The position numbers and the translations under genes were made by a program. A stretch of 64,000 bases of DNA from Gnetum montanum (Eukaryota > Streptophyta > Gnetopsida > Gnetales > Gnetaceae). Position 1 is the first letter of the stretch, and each line of letters starts with the position of its first letter. The notes beneath the pieces are model-generated. The model searched no databases. It saw only the letters and a list, made by a program, of their open reading frames with translations, and was not told the DNA's origin. Positions 23,933 through 34,007 of this stretch are shown here, in pieces. The stretch is from assembly GCA_015680685.1 (NCBI GenBank), contig MNCI01022494.1, positions 251,523 through 315,522 of the forward strand. The letters run 5' to 3'.

Positions 23933-24165
23933 TGTCTCTTATTTTTTCTAATTTCTCATGGTAACTAATTCTATGGCCTATAAATTTGTTCTTGATGGGA
24001 GAACAAAGGCATCACAAATCATAGCAGGATTACAGTTCTGGTGCCTTACGCTTAAAGGTTGCATACACTATTGTTGTAGAGCGCCATTGTGAAAAAGAAT
24101 CCAAATGCCAAGTTTAATCTGAGACATCAATGGCTTGGCTCGAGATCAGTTTCATTTGCTCAGGC

Positions 24166-24335
24166 ATTGTGCATTTCCAGTTATTTATGCATGTGAATTT
24201 TTTGTGCGGTTATACTTCCACATTGTGCATTTCTAGTTATCTATGCATGTGAATTTTTTGTTCCATTTGTTTCTGCAGTGTGCATTTGCAGGTTATCTAT
24301 GCATCTAGATTTCTTGTGCAATCCACAAATTTTGT
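24166..24335 (+). repeat. Three tandem copies of a 56-bp unit
   Basis: Units start at about 24166, 24222 and 24277 and share GTGCATTT..AGTTAT.TATGCATGTGAA. They lie within the putative LTR. Confidence 0.75.
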
Positions 24336-24390
24336 CTTACATCATACACCTACTTTGGAATCACAAAGGGTCAAATTTGGTGCTGGAGAC

Positions 24391-24841
24391 ATTGAAAAGG
24401 GTATGAAAATTCAACAATGGTTGGTTAATGAAATTGAATTTGCTATTTTTATATCGTTATTTCTCTAAATTGCAAAGCAGTTTCACTGAATTGTACAGGA
24501 ATTTTACATCTTTGCAATTTATCAAAAGCAAAGAAAGTTTCCAATTCATCAAAATTTATATATTTGCTTGTGCAACATTGGCTAAATTTGTGTTTTTATC
24601 GGAGTGGAACGGATTGCATTGAAAAGTAAATTTAAGTTGTATTTTAAGTAAATTTGATATTGCCAAAAACCAAAATTAGTTTACATATCAGTGAAATTAG
24701 TTTGCACTTTAGTGAAATTGTTATTAAAAATAGTTTACATATCAACCAAATTGATTTGCACTTTAGTGGAATTGTTGGTATCTACTTGGGTGGAATTGTT
24801 ATTATTAAAAATAGTGAATGTTATTAACTAAAGAAATTTTA
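24391..24841. other. No gene seen
   Basis: AT-rich sequence with short imperfect repeats of AGTTTACATATCA..GAAATT and TTTGCACTTTAGTG (about 24675-24770). Nothing coding is supported. Confidence 0.5.
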
Positions 24842-24990
24842 CTATGTCCGGATATATTGGATAGTAGATATATACCTATTATGAGTTTTGAAAACATTAT
24901 TAAGAAAATTACAAGTGTTCTTCTTTGTCAAGAGTCCAACCTTGTCTAGCATGACAAAGGTGGGGTGAGAAGGGCCGTAATTTGTCCACG
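24842..24990 (-). pseudogene. C-terminal scrap of the same degenerate LINE
   Basis: The minus strand ends with FLNNVFKTHNRYISTIQYI, which matches FLNDVFKTHSMYISIIQ in the LINE copy at 17352-18660 (about 18450-18510). Only this tail is present. Confidence 0.6.
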
Positions 24991-25014
24991 GTGAAAGCAT
25001 AAATATTTTTAAAA

Positions 25015-25175
25015 AAAAACAAAGAATTAACATGCAGAAAAGAAAAAGGAAACAAAGAAAAATCAGCGGAAATACTTTGGAAATAAAAACAGGAAACAAA
25101 GAATTAACGTGCAGGGAAAAAAAAAGGAAACAAAGAAAAAAAAGGAAACAAAGAAAAATCAGCAGAAATAAAACG
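25015..25175 (+). repeat. Purine-rich imperfect tandem repeat
   Basis: Repeats of GGAAACAAAGAAAAATCAGC alternate with AAGAATTAACGTGCAG. The open frames through it (Lys/Arg-rich on plus, Leu/Phe-rich on minus) are by-products of composition and I do not call them genes. Confidence 0.7.
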
Positions 25176-25569
25176 ACGACCCTACAAAAGTTTAGAGAAG
25201 CAAAGGTTTCCAGCAACAAAGAAATTAACGTGCGTAGGTGGCGCCAGTACTTGCATTTGTTGCAGCAGCAATCATGTTGCTCTGAAATCCTGCCATTATC
25301 ATCCGGACACTCTTGCTCTGCAATCCTCCACATTAATGTTCTCATCTCATCAGGGGCTCCTAAAATTGGTTTCCTGGGTGTGGCGGTATTTGTTGTTTTT
25401 GGCCTGGAATTTCACGGCGAATTCGTAATAGTGGGGAATTTGTAATTTAGAATTGCAGTTGGAATTCAAAGAGGACTAAGACCGGTGCGCCTGCAGGGTG
25501 CCCCTTCTCACGTCATGTCGGGAAAGTGAAAATTTATTTTAAATAGTATAATTTATTTTCCTATGAATA

Positions 25570-25835
25570 TTTTAATGTGTGCTCATGATGTAATTCTTAC
25601 AGCAAAAGCTGAGGTTCATACAAGTATATGCTTTAAATTGGAGATGATTTTTGTACCCTATCAAGGATGAAACTTAATGTTAGCAAAACCAAAATGATCA
25701 TTTTTGGAGATGATTTCTTTTGTACATGAATTTTAGATGAATTTTAGATGGAGTCAGAGAAAATTGAAACTCTCTTCTAATATAAGTATTTAGGCATCTC
25801 AATTTTAAATAGATATTCTTGCCTATATATTTAGT
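25570..25835 (+). pseudogene. Short LINE RT fragment
   Basis: Translation gives HDVILTAKAEVHTS, LNVSKTKMIIFGDDF and YKYLGISILN in shifted frames. These match the palm-to-thumb stretch of LINE RTs (ADD.IL...; L.VN..KTK.M.F; YKYLG). Much smaller than the other LINE relics, and possibly a different family. Confidence 0.6.
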
Positions 25836-25913
25836 AATTATATAGGTTCAATTCTACTCAATAGCACTGAGTTTTATAATTGGTTTTATAATTCTACTCA
25901 ATTATATAGAAAT

Positions 25914-26175
25914 TTCTAATTTGGTTCTTGGCATGAGAGGGAAAATGAAATAGGAAATTCATATACTCTTTGTTTATAGAATGGAAAATTCTAATTTGGT
26001 TTCTTCTTTCATTATGCTAATTTCAAAATAATGAAATGGAAATTTCTAATTTGGTACTTTGTTTCAATTCTTATGCTAATTTCAAAAATACAAGATGGAA
26101 AATTCTAATTTTAAATAATGAATGTAAAAAAAAATGTAATTTACTTTCTATTTTTATTCTTTATGCTAATTTCAA
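25914..26175 (+). repeat. Degenerate tandem repeat, about 65-bp unit
   Basis: Three to four diverged copies containing GGAAAATTCTAATTTGGT and, about 40 bases later, TTATGCTAATTTCAAA. No coding content. Confidence 0.6.
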
Positions 26176-26314
26176 ACTTTAAATTACCCTAACTACCTCC
26201 ATTTGTATCTTTTCTCCCTCTATATAACACAATTTCTTTACTAATCTATCTACATCTTAAGCTAACCATTTGTTACAACAAATAATGCAATTCATGGAGG
26301 TTATGGTAGTGTCT

Positions 26315-26361
26315 GTGGGTGTGGGTGTGGGTGTGGGTGTGGGTGTGGGTGTGGGCATGGG
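26315..26361 (+). repeat. (GGGTGT)n microsatellite with G-quadruplex pattern
   Basis: Eight GGG runs, nearly all separated by three-base loops, lie between 26317 and 26361. This matches the classic four-run G-quadruplex pattern twice over. It is a simple repeat in gene-free DNA. Confidence 0.88.
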
Positions 26362-27536
26362 CATGGACGAGGCTAAGGACAACCACACATCATAAAAAGT
26401 ACTAATCTAGAATTGATGAGCCTAGAGGAGAGAAGGTGATTTCAAAAATGAGAATCAAAGCAACGCAAGTGAGAACAACAACAAATTCACCGAAATTCAA
26501 AAGTACCATAACAAATTCATTTATGTATTTTTAATATTTCTAAACAATGAAATTTTTGCATTTTATATCTTTAACTTTAACGTAGATAAATCTTATCATG
26601 CTATTTATGTAGTTACATTGAAAGTATTTTATTTAGGCTGCATCAACTTCGACTCTCAGTGCCTAGAAATTCATCCCTTGAAATGATCTTCTATATTGAT
26701 AATAATAATACAAATAATCAACAAGAAATGCAGGTTCTTATTGTCTACCCATACACAAGTTAGTATATATTTATATTGAATAATTTATTCATGTTTCCTA
26801 ATATTTTTTACTCTTATAGAACATTGGAAATGCATCTGCATCTATCATTTAGCCTACATTCATGTCAAAAATCACAGATGTAGAAGAACAATTGTGACAA
26901 GATTGACTACACACTATAGTGAGAGTGAACACTGAACAAGGCAATGTTAACATAAGGAAGAGTCATATCATCAAATACATGAAGCTACAAATGTTGCTAT
27001 TATAGCAATAGTGGAAATGCCTTGTTTAGAAGCTATTCAGTCTTTTCCAAATTTACAAAAGACACCTACAGAAATTGCTTAGGTTATATAAAATTTTAAT
27101 AATGCAATTATGAGTTTTGCAAACACACGTTCTTACAATGTTTATAACAAAATATATCTTGACATATCATTAGAGTAAATGAGAAGTAGAGGTCCAACAT
27201 GCAATAGGTGTATTACTGAAAAGATAAAATATTTTTGACAATTTTGGTCATGAGATCAAACAATTTTCTACCAAAAATAACATGGATCCATGAATTCAAC
27301 CACCTATCTTAGCATGTTTAACTAAGGTTGAAAAAATGTTGATTGCAAAAATCAATCCCATATTGCAAGTTACACATCCAGTTAGTGGACAGTTTAAGTT
27401 TAAGTGTTACACAACTTAAAAACACCTTGAATAAATAATGAAAGAACAAACTTGACTGAGAGGATATAATAAAATTGGGAAATGGATAGAGAAAGAGAGG
27501 ATGGATGAGTGATTCCACTTCAATCAATCTTTTTTT
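26362..27536. other. No gene seen
   Basis: AT-rich sequence without recognisable domains on either strand. The 89-codon minus-strand frame at 27318-27587 runs into the solo LTR and has no known motif. Confidence 0.5.
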
Positions 27537-27541
27537 CTCGT

Positions 27542-28318
27542 TGATGAGCTGTGATATCAGGTACGCGATATCACAACCCGTCGTCATGTCTATAAATAAG
27601 AGGCGACTTTCCCTTGTTCACTCATCTAGAGTTAGTCCCTTAGCCAAACTATAGTAGTTTTACCATTCCAGAGTTAGAATAATTTCCATGTGCCCGCAGT
27701 AGAAGTCTCAAAGTGAATGGATCTTTATTCGAACAAATTGTACCTGAGCACACATTTGTGTATGGCAATAAAGACAAACTTTCTGATAAACCTTGCAGCA
27801 TATGGACTAAGCTAAATAGGATTTAATTATTGTTAAGTGATTAAATGCTTTCCTAGATAATTAATCTCTCTCAACCCCTGACTCTCCTAGTTAAGTGCAT
27901 TCAGTACGACCGCTTCGAGCACATGTCTAACGCTTGGTAACCCAGTAATGAATAGCATTTGGTAATCCCAGTAGTGTTGCACTGGTTCAGGGTGTGTGCA
28001 GCAAGTGGGAACGGATACTGATGCTATGACACTTAGAACTTAGTTATTGAATAGTTAATGAAAGTTAGTCATTTAGTTCTATTCACCCTTCCCTCTTAGC
28101 ATAGGCATTAAAAAGATAAAAGTTATAAAAATCACATACCTCAAACTTACTTAACCATACAACCGTGACAATACAAGTAAGTTTGGGAGGACAACGATTG
28201 ATTAACCTTAAGTGTTCCATTAATGTGTGTAAGCACTTAGTCCTTGGAGTTCGATCGGATCACGTGTGAGATGCTCATATTCGTATGGTTGAGTGTAGGG
28301 GTACCTTGCGACTCATCA
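27542..28318 (+). mobile_element. Solo LTR (gypsy family A) with perfect target duplication
   Basis: A 777-bp LTR starting TGATGAGCTGTG and ending GCGACTCATCA, closely related to 33095-33862. TATAAATA is at 27591-27598. It is flanked by CTCGT at 27537-27541 and again at 28319-28323, an exact 5-bp duplication. No internal element sequence is present. The intact duplication suggests a relatively recent insertion followed by LTR-LTR recombination. Confidence 0.92.
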
Positions 28319-28323
28319 CTCGT

Positions 28324-30034
28324 CTAGCAATTGAGCTTATATAGCATAATGTTTATTGATAAGATCATCTCGGCTATATATATATATAAGCAGTGATAAC
28401 ATTTAGAACAAATCAACCAAATTTGCAGCTATAATATCCCATCTACGTTTAATGTGCTTATTATAATATCAAATCTAAGATATTATAGGAAAATGTGGTC
28501 TTCATCTTGAATGTTATTTACACTGCATATTCATTTTTCACAAGGAAATTTGAGCCATCAATCTGTTTCAACTCTCAAAGAGATAAGATCTCCAAATGAT
28601 GAAGAATAGTAGTTAAAAAGGTTACCTTTAAATTAAGGCCTCCTTTATACTATTCAAATAGAAATAATTTTTTTCTTGTATTTTCCTAAAGTTTTTCAAA
28701 TACCACTTATTTGACCAATTTACGAACTTGCTTAGGATCAAAATAAAGAATGTAATCTTCAATATTCCATTTATGAAGTATTAAAACTCCTTCATGAATT
28801 CATCCTTTATCATGAGTTTTTATCCTCACTTTTTAGGAGTATTTATCCAATGAGGATTTTCAAAGATTATGAGTGAATGCTAGAAATTAGCAAATAGCTA
28901 TTATAACTTCTAAGGGCATCATCTTTACTTCAAGAAGCATAATATCATATTGTGTTTGTTTCTTCACTTTAAATTCATTGAGCATGAAAAGCTTTTGAAT
29001 TTCTTTTCAATATTTATTTGATAGAGTAGGACCTCATACAAGACACTCATAAGGAATAGTTGATTGAACAAAGGCATGACAAAGTTATTTTTTTAGTATC
29101 CCAAGCTAGGATAGATTCCTTCTTCCATTTGCTTTTTAAAGAAAATAAGGCTTTCATACAACTTGCAACTCTTTGAGGAATGCATTGATCCCATCTCTAA
29201 TTGTAGAAACATTTTAGAATTTGGAAGAAGAAGTTATGTCCACATGTTTATTTCCTATAGTAAAATCATACATCTTATTACATATGTCACAAATCATGAT
29301 TTTAGGTTTTTAGATGTTAACTTTCATTCCTAAATGTTGATAAAAATCATCAAGAGTAGCAAGCATTTGTTGCAATCCTTTCATTGAATTTGAAATTAAG
29401 ACAACATCAAATTAAGAGTTTGATAGGACTACTTCCAATTGTAATTGCAAATTGAGTAGGTATTTTATGCATCCACTATTCATGTATCATCAATAATAAG
29501 TCCAAATGAAGTAGAAAAAAGAGGATATCCTTCTTTGACACCAACTATTAAATAAAATTATTTTTTACTTATTTATAAACTAAATGCATATCTCTTTGTA
29601 AAATATTTAGATGGTAGATAATAGTGTGCTACGAACCTCTAAATTTTCCAAGTGCCTCCATAGCTTTCTTTAAATGACTAAATCATAGGCCTTCAAGAAA
29701 TTTACAAAACAAACAAAAGTTTTCATATGTGGATCTTTTGCTCTACCAATAAGATATTTTAAAAAGATTAGACTATCTATAGTAGAATATTGTTGTTGAA
29801 ATCCTACTTGGAAAATTGCACATATACAATTTTTTTAAACCCATCTTCGAAGCATACATTCTAGAATAATGACCAAAAGCTTGGCAAAAATACTGTTGAT
29901 GACAATCAATTGATGTACCATTCTTTTTCTACCCCTATTTGCATAGTAAAATTTAACTTCTTCCATATGGCATTCCATACCAATAGCCTTCCCCATTTAA
30001 GCATTTCTCTAGATAAGTTATTTACATATAGTCT
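28324..30034 (-). pseudogene. Degenerate LINE reverse transcriptase, minus-strand copy
   Basis: Same family and block order as 17352-18660 on the opposite strand. Going down the minus strand: CFVNFLKAYDLV and LWRHLENLEV (about 29720-29630), VGVKEGYPLFSTSFGLIIDD (about 29550-29490), a QQMLATLDDFYQHLGMKVN stretch (about 29380-29310), and NNIQDEDHIFL (about 28540-28500). Stops and frameshifts are dense. The solo LTR at 27542 sits at its 3' side. Like its sister, it is a dead relic. Confidence 0.74.
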
Positions 30035-33000
30035 TTTTATTTTTTTTATTGNCCAAGTCATTACAAGAGAGAGTGGTAGAAATGTGGACAAGGTAGAGAG
30101 CACTCGATGAAAGATAGAGAGACTCCCATATGGTGACTCCACTAAAATTTGAGAAGGGTGTAGAGATTCGTGTGGAAGAGTGTTTCTTGAACACACGAGT
30201 CTTTCCCAAGGTTGCAGGAGAGGAATCAATTAATGAATATCCATTTTGAACTTTGATGCTTGAGATTTGAGTTGGAAATGAATGAGGCGAAAGATCTGTA
30301 ATTTCTCCATCATTGTGAGATGATAGTTATTAGAATAATCAATCATTCGAAAGATAACATCGCATCTACACTTCCAAATATAATATAAAATAATAGGCCT
30401 AATAACTTTTCACAAAAAAAATTAAAATTTGTAGAAGTGGTGGCCAAAAGGCCAAATATAACATCATCGTGAGATAGCTTGCATGATGGAATTATTTTGG
30501 AAGCCCATGTCCACATGTGTTGTGCAAAGGGGGCAATGCCAAAACACATGAACAAAATCCTCTTTTCCACCACAAAGAGGGCAATTAGGATTGTGAATCC
30601 TGAGGTGTTTGAGATGTTTTCCAATTGGTAGACCTTGGTGGAGGAGACACCAGAGGAATTGCTTAATTTTAGGGAGGGTTAGTAGTTTCCAAATACATTG
30701 GAAGAGGGGGATCCAAAATTGTTCTGACTCTTGTTTGTGCCAATACTTGTTACATCATTGAAGGATACTAGATGAATCATGCAAAAGGTGAAAGGGAACA
30801 TACGCCCTATAAGGTAGAAGTTTTGACCCATTAATCCATTGAAGGCCATGAAAACCGCTTTGCATTGAAACGTCTAGTTGCATATGCCAATGGATAAAGG
30901 TGTATGCCTAAGCCAGGCAATGGTGCATTGCTTCAAACTTCCCATATAAATTATTAAACTTAGCCCTTGAAATTCATTAACTAGCCAATCAAAGACAATT
31001 AAGAGAAATAACATCCTTTTGATACCAAGAGGTAGCAACCTTAGCATTTGTAATGTCAAGGGGAGTAGGCAACAAAGGTAACCACTAGGGATACAACTTA
31101 GAGAGGAGAGTAGGGTTGATCTTGATATTAGTCCAATTAATATAATGGTGTAGAGTTTGCCAAGCCCTCCAAATGCTTTTGAAAACATGAGATTTGAGAA
31201 TAATGATAGTGTGGGGGAAAGGATCCAATTAACAAAATAGATACCTTTCCAAAAGGGCTTATTTTTGGGAAACACTTGATGAAGTCTTAATTGGAGGAGA
31301 GTCCTAATAATATTTAGGGCATCTAGATGCTGGACCAACCACTTAGCGACTAAGGTAATCCCTTGGTTAAAGGAGTTCAAAAGACCTAAGCCGCCTTTAT
31401 TCTCAGGGAGAGTAACAATATTCTAGGCAACATGATGAAAGCCTTTCTCAGAATCTTTAGAGGATCACATGAAGTCACAAAATAATTGTTCAAGCTTTTG
31501 GTAAGCAGCTTAGGAGGGGGCCCAACACAAAGAGTAATACACATGGGTAGACGCACATATGGACTTACATACAAGGTACTTACCCACTAGAGTGAGGGGT
31601 TTAGTCTTCCATTTATCAAGTTTCTTTTGAATCTAATAAATAACCTGCTCCCAAAGAATAGAGGCTGAACCTCTAAAATGGAAGGGAATTTCCAGAATCT
31701 TGATGATGTCTTGATCCTGAAGTAGCTTCCAATTATAGTTGGTCACATGACTGTAATTACTGGTAAAGCTATAAATAGAGGATTTGTTCCAATTAATAGT
31801 GGAGCTTGAGAGTGAGCAATATTGCTCCACCCTGGATAAGAGCCAGTGCAAATTAGCCACAATGTTTTCAACAGGAAAAAAGGAGTCATTAGCAAAATGC
31901 ATGTTAAGAAGCTGTTGTTGAGGTGAAGAGAGGCAGACCCTAGTGAGAACTTTATTTTGAATATCATGGTTTATCTAATGACAGAGAAAGTCAGCTATGA
32001 TGATGAATAGGTAAGGGGAAAGAGGACATCCTTGCCGCACTGACCTATGGATAGGAAAGGAAGAGGTGATGCCAAAGGTGGTGACTATTCTTGTAGTAGC
32101 ATCTGAGAATAAGCATTTCACCATATGTAGGAACTTAAGGCCAAAGACAAGTTTAGTCATGGTCTACAGAATAAAGTCCCACTTTATGTTGGCATAGGCC
32201 TTGGCATAGTCAAGCTTCATTAGGAGAATATCTTGACCATCATCCTTTGTCCACTTGAGACCTTCCCACCCCGTAATCACATTGTTTAAAATGTACCTAC
32301 TAGGAACAAATCCTATTTGTTAGAGAAATATAATTTGGCCAAGAATTTATTTTAGTTGTAAGGTTAAGCACCTGGCCCAAATTTTATACACCACGTTGAG
32401 AAGAGTTATGGGACACCAATTGGAGATATAGGTAAGATCCTCAAACTTAGGGAGGAGACGAATAATCCCTTGATTTAGACTAGGCCCAAGGGAACTAGTA
32501 ATGATAGCCTCTCTAATGACTTAGAGAAGATCATTCCCCACCAAATCCCAATGAGTTTGAAAAAATTCAATGGGGAAACCATCATAATCGAGAACCTTTC
32601 CATGAATCAACTTAGAACAAGCCACTTGAAGCTCCTCATTGGTGATATCAACTTCAAGAATTTGCAACATAGTAGAATTGATAAGGCTAGGATAATTGAG
32701 GGTAGCAGCCTCAAATGATGAGAGTTCCATAGGGGTAGCTACAAAAATGGTTTCATAATGGTTCTTAAGAAATGAGAGGATACTGTTGTGGTTAATGATG
32801 GTGGTGCCGTCACTGGAGATTTTTTCTAAAGAATGCAAAGGAGAAGAGCTATTTAGATACTTGAAAAATTTCTTACAGTGTTCATCTTGAATATTTAACC
32901 AAGTGAGTCTACTTTTAGTTAAGTCACTTTGTGCTCTATACACTTTCCATTGTTGGAAGGCTAATCAGGCTCTAGCTAACTTCTTGTGAACTAGAGTGTT

Positions 33001-33089
33001 GAAAGGATCTTAAGCTAATCTATCAGTTAGATGTTCAATAGTAAGGTGAATGTTGTTGTATTCATGTTTGGTTCGAGCCATTGCCTTAC
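30035..33089 (-). pseudogene. L1-like LINE ORF2: reverse transcriptase and 3' part
   Basis: Plant L1-type LINE on the minus strand, interrupted at 33090 by element A. Blocks from upstream to downstream: TWLNIQDEHCKKFFKYLNSS and GKVLDYDGFPIEFFQTHWDL (32890-32530), FGLKFLHMVKCLFSDA and VRQGCPLSPYLFIIIADFLC (32150-31975; canonical VRQGCPLSP), MHFANDSFF (31902; FADDS with Asp to Asn, so the RT active site is damaged), ILEIPFHFRGSASILWEQV (about 31700), and a zf-RVT region PKIKQFLWCLLHQGLP, NPNCPLCGGKEDFVHVFWHC (about 30680-30500). A minus-strand poly(A) with AATAAA-like sequence at 30033-30055 marks the 3' end; one N lies at 30052. The other half is at 40958-42550. Confidence 0.88.
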
Positions 33090-33094
33090 CATAT

Positions 33095-33862
33095 TGATGA
33101 GTCGCGATATCGTGTCCTACCTCATCTTCTATAAATAAGAGGCAACTTCCCTTGTTCAAAATAGTTAGACTTAGACCCTTAGCTAAACTCTTACAGTTTT
33201 ACCATTCCAAAGTTAGAATAATTCCTGTGTGCCCGCAGTAGGAGCCATAGAGTGAATGGATCTTTATTCGAGAAATTTGTACCTGAGCACACATTTGTGT
33301 ACGGCAATAAAGACGAACTTTATGATAAACCTTGCAACATATAGATTAAGCTAAATAGTAATTAATTATTGTTGAATTTTCAAATGCTTTCCTAGTTAAT
33401 TAATCTCTCTCTCAACCTTTGACTCTCCTACTTAAGTACACTCAGTATGATTGCTTCGAGCATGTGTGTAGCGCTTGGTAACCTAGTAATGATTAGCATT
33501 TGGTAATCCCAGCAGTGTTGCATTGGTTCAGGATGTGTGTGGCAAGTGGGAATGGATAATGATGTTAGGAATAATTAGAACTTAGTTAGTGAATAGTTAA
33601 TGTAAGTTAGTCACTTAGTTCTCTTTACCTTCCCCTATTAACATAAGACATTAAAAAGATAAAAGCTATAAAAAATCATATACCTCAAGCTTACTTAACC
33701 ATACAACCATGAAAATACAAGTAAGTTTGGGAAGACAACGATTGATTAACCTTGAGTGTTCTATTAAGGCACGTAAGCACTTAGTCCTTGGAGTTCGACT
33801 GGATCGCGCATGAAATGCTCGTATTCGTATGGTTGAGTGTAAGGGTACCTTGCCACTCATCA
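33095..33862 (+). repeat. 5' LTR of element A
   Basis: 768 bp, TGATGAGTCGCGATATCG...ACTCATCA. It has a single half-palindrome TCGCGATATCG upstream of TATAAATA (33131-33138). Its near twin is 39372-40952. Confidence 0.9.
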
Positions 33863-33881
33863 TTGACACCATTTCCTGGGA
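33863..33881 (+). other. Primer binding site of element A (decayed tRNA-Asp type)
   Basis: TGACACCATTTCCTGGGA follows the LTR by one base. Compared with the remembered tRNA-Asp complement TGGCGCCGTTGCCGGGGA it has five changes, most at or next to CpG. Element B has the same site with a different set of changes. Confidence 0.65.
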
Positions 33882-34007
33882 CTTAGTTGTTTGTGTGCTA
33901 CGTAGAACATAGGAAATCATTCATATCGTTGGGACACTAGAACAAACCCTTAGGGTTAATCAAGGAAAGATAAGACAACGGTAAATCACACACCGAACAA
34001 GACAAAT

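Larger units (their letters stand above)
19382..24390 (+). mobile_element. Ty1/copia retrotransposon, decayed, 5' LTR missing
   Basis: Polyprotein remains run from 19382 to a stop at 23440-23442 in the order gag, protease, integrase, RT, RNase H; integrase before RT defines Ty1/copia. A polypurine tract AAGTGGGAGA (about 23744-23753) leads into a 3' LTR starting TGTAACAC at 23755. Many codons are stops or missense changes from C to T. The right end is approximate because no second LTR is present for comparison. Confidence 0.85.
23755..24390 (+). repeat. 3' LTR of the copia element, carrying two tandem arrays
   Basis: Begins TGTAACACACG right after the polypurine tract; the end is uncertain. 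TATAAATT at 23980-23987 may be its TATA box. Inside are an array of about 21-23-bp units built on ATTGGCATAACACGTTTAC (23809-23932, about six units) and three copies of a 56-bp unit starting ATTGTGCATTT (24166-24335). Confidence 0.6.

Noticed and set aside
23805-24335. CRISPR-like repeat arrays
   Set aside because: Repeats are directly tandem without unique spacers, in a plant retrotransposon LTR.
24842-25445. Overlapping frames of 167 and 137 codons on opposite strands
   Set aside because: Most of both arise from a purine-rich tandem repeat; only the last 40 or so codons on the minus strand are a real LINE scrap.
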